Below are positions 5,413-6,992 of a stretch of DNA of 6,992 bases, in pieces. Where the stretch lies: assembly GCA_022865865.1 (NCBI GenBank), contig JALHTN010000039.1, forward strand, positions 1 to 6,992, given 5' to 3'. Position 1 is the first letter of the stretch; each line of letters begins with the position of its first letter. The DNA comes from Anaerolineales bacterium. Lineage in GTDB: Bacteria > Chloroflexota > Anaerolineae > Anaerolineales > UBA4823. The position numbers and the translations under genes are program-made. The notes beneath the pieces were generated by a model. It ran no database searches. It saw only the letters and a program-made list of their open reading frames with translations, and was not told the origin of the DNA.

Positions 5413-6992
5413 TTGAACAGTAATAGGTATGCATCAATTGAGAATCGAATAGCACCTTGGGTATTATTATTAATCGGGCTTACCGGTGCCTTGCTGGTTT
5501 GGATGAATATACCTTGGGGCATTGGGGTCGGGTACGATTCCGTTTTCTATCTCAGTGCAGCAGATAACTTAATAAGTGGATATGGCCTGGGTCGTTTGGA
5601 TGGATATGGAAATTTTATCCCATTGACACATTTCCCGCCGTTTTACCCAATCCTGTTAGCTCTCTTGAGTTATTTCTTACAAATGGACATGGTGAGTGTC
5701 AGTGGTCTTTTCTCTGCCATCTCATTTGGCTGTTTAGTTTTTCTTACTGGTTGGCTGGTTTTTACCACAACCAAAACTTTGCTCCCGGGAATTTTAAGCG
5801 CCTTAATTGTCCTCTCTTCTCCTGTTCTATTAGATCTCCAATTCCTGGCGATGACAGAATCTCTTTTCTTGGTTTTACTGCTTTCGATGTTTTGGATGCT
5901 CAATAAATATTTTGAAGATGAGAAAACATGGCAGCTATTGTGTGCCTCAATTCTCGCTGGGTTAGCTTATCTGACTCGTTATGTTGGATTATCCGCTGTT
6001 GTGTGTGGTGGGTTTGCAGTGCTTGTAATCTCTCCTGGTACGCACCGAAAGAGGATTACCAAAAGTTTATTATTTTGTGTTATTGGAATCATTCCTGTAA
6101 TTCTATGGTACCTTCGGAACTGGTTGATCGCTGGGACCATAACGAATCGTACAATATTATTCCACCCCCCAACCAAAAACCAATTGATGAAAGGTTTAGA
6201 AACCATAAATCTCTGGTTCTTACCTTTCAGGGTGTCACCTTCACTTAGGATTACTGTGACTATTATTCTGGCAGTGAGTATATTCTTGGGAATTGTTTGG
6301 TGGGTGCTGCGGGTTCGGAGGGAGGGAGGAGATTGGCTAGAAAGAGGTTCAACTGGGCGTTTCATTTTCTTATTATTGACTTATTTAATCGTCTATGTAT
6401 CTTTGCTGATCGTCTCATTGACATTCTTCGATGCTTCGACGCGTTTGAACGATCGGATCTTATCACCGGTTTATTTAATTAGCTTGATCCTCGGGTTCAT
6501 AATTTTATGGAAAGTTTTGCCGGTCGAAGAGAAGCTTTGGCTAAAAACCATAATCATTGTTTTTTGTATCGGTTTTATAGGCTTGAATTTTTTCCGAAGC
6601 GCATCTGTTCTTCGTGAAATGAAAATTAATGGTAGAGGCTTTACTGGCAGACAGTGGCAAGCCTCTGAATCCATTGCTGCCATTGGCAATATAGCACCTG
6701 ATGTTGTAATTCATACCAATGAAGCGCTCCCTGTATACTTTATTACTGGGAGACCGACCAATAATATCCCAGAAAAAATTGATCCGGTGAAGAATCAAAT
6801 TCCTACAGATTACGAAAGCAATTTACAAAAAATACTGCACTCCATCGATAATTGCGATGGCGTGTTAGTGATTTTCCGTGATTCATACCTCACGACTTTA
6901 TTTCCTCCCCTTGAAGAATTTACTTCCGGAATGGAACTTCAAGCTGAATTAAATGATGGTTGGTTGTTTTCTGGAATAAATTGCGTAAATGA
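5413..6992 (+). CDS. GT-C membrane glycosyltransferase, PMT/ArnT-like (3' partial)
   Basis: The frame is open from TTG 5413 to the window edge: 526 codons plus two bases (GA), with no stop seen. About ten to twelve hydrophobic segments are visible, for example 14-31, 71-90, 95-118, 123-140, 146-163, 174-208, 217-235, 279-299, 316-338, 348-367 and 378-394. Between the first and second lies GVGYDSVFYLSAADNLISG (38-56). Its Asp42 sits where PMT/ArnT-type GT-C enzymes have the catalytic acidic residue of the first outer loop. LTHFPPFYPILLAL (71-84), AMTESLF (146-152) and LTRYVG (187-192) are further typical blocks. Residues about 400-526 form a soluble tail outside the membrane. The family transfers a sugar from a polyprenyl-phosphate donor to a lipid, glycan or protein on the outer face of the membrane. 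The gene follows the sulfotransferase by 28 bases, in likely operon arrangement. The acceptor is unknown. Confidence 0.8.
   Translation, partial: MNSNRYASIENRIAPWVLLLIGLTGALLVWMNIPWGIGVGYDSVFYLSAADNLISGYGLGRLDGYGNFIPLTHFPPFYPILLALLSYFLQMDMVSVSGLFSAISFGCLVFLTGWLVFTTTKTLLPGILSALIVLSSPVLLDLQFLAMTESLFLVLLLSMFWMLNKYFEDEKTWQLLCASILAGLAYLTRYVGLSAVVCGGFAVLVISPGTHRKRITKSLLFCVIGIIPVILWYLRNWLIAGTITNRTILFHPPTKNQLMKGLETINLWFLPFRVSPSLRITVTIILAVSIFLGIVWWVLRVRREGGDWLERGSTGRFIFLLLTYLIVYVSLLIVSLTFFDASTRLNDRILSPVYLISLILGFIILWKVLPVEEKLWLKTIIIVFCIGFIGLNFFRSASVLREMKINGRGFTGRQWQASESIAAIGNIAPDVVIHTNEALPVYFITGRPTNNIPEKIDPVKNQIPTDYESNLQKILHSIDNCDGVLVIFRDSYLTTLFPPLEEFTSGMELQAELNDGWLFSGINCVN

Noticed and set aside
5979..6365. 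Minus-strand ORF of 128 codons, and + strand frame-3 ORFs at 5928-6482
   Set aside because: They lie within the GT-C gene, whose frame-1 translation has clear membrane segments and family motifs.

Overview
The window is a densely packed, single-strand stretch of a surface-polysaccharide (exopolysaccharide or cell-surface glycan) biosynthesis locus. All seven recognisable genes lie on the + strand. Gaps between them are 12 to 48 bases, apart from one gap of 143 bases after the first gene, so most or all could be read as one transcript. Both end genes are cut by the window: the first has no start here and the last has no stop here.

The organism is most likely a bacterium of the Chloroflexota (Anaerolineae-like). 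The main clue is the lipoprotein at 2583-3305, whose long Thr/Pro/Ala spacer of TPTATPT type is very common in that group, followed by a GerMN-like domain. Moderate GC and mixed codon use agree with this but do not prove it. This assignment is inference.

Layout: (1) 1-579, the C-terminal part of an SpsF/NeuA-type cytidylyltransferase that would activate a sugar with CTP. (2) 580-722, a non-coding or decayed stretch that may hold a frameshifted gene fragment. (3) 723-1619, a GT-A-like glycosyltransferase of an HQNHDYSH-motif family. (4) 1656-2543, a methyltransferase with an N-terminal zinc ribbon. (5) 2583-3305, the Thr/Pro-rich lipoprotein, begun by TTG. (6) 3318-4310, a GT2-like glycosyltransferase with a DDD motif. 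(7) 4359-5384, a PAPS-dependent sulfotransferase. (8) 5413-6992, a multi-pass GT-C (PMT/ArnT-like) membrane glycosyltransferase, also begun by TTG and open to the window edge.

Taken together, the genes suggest that a nucleotide sugar is made, sugars are added by cytoplasmic glycosyltransferases, and the glycan is decorated by methylation and sulfation. A lipid-linked-sugar GT-C enzyme would act at the outer membrane face, and a lipoprotein is displayed on the cell surface. I see no CRISPR array, insertion sequence, tRNA, rRNA or phage gene. I also see no clear new defence or mobile system. The points most worth a second look are the paired TTG starts in near-identical contexts, the possible gene remnant at 600-722, the lipoprotein and sulfotransferase embedded in the glycan cluster, and a 14-base palindrome before the lipoprotein gene.
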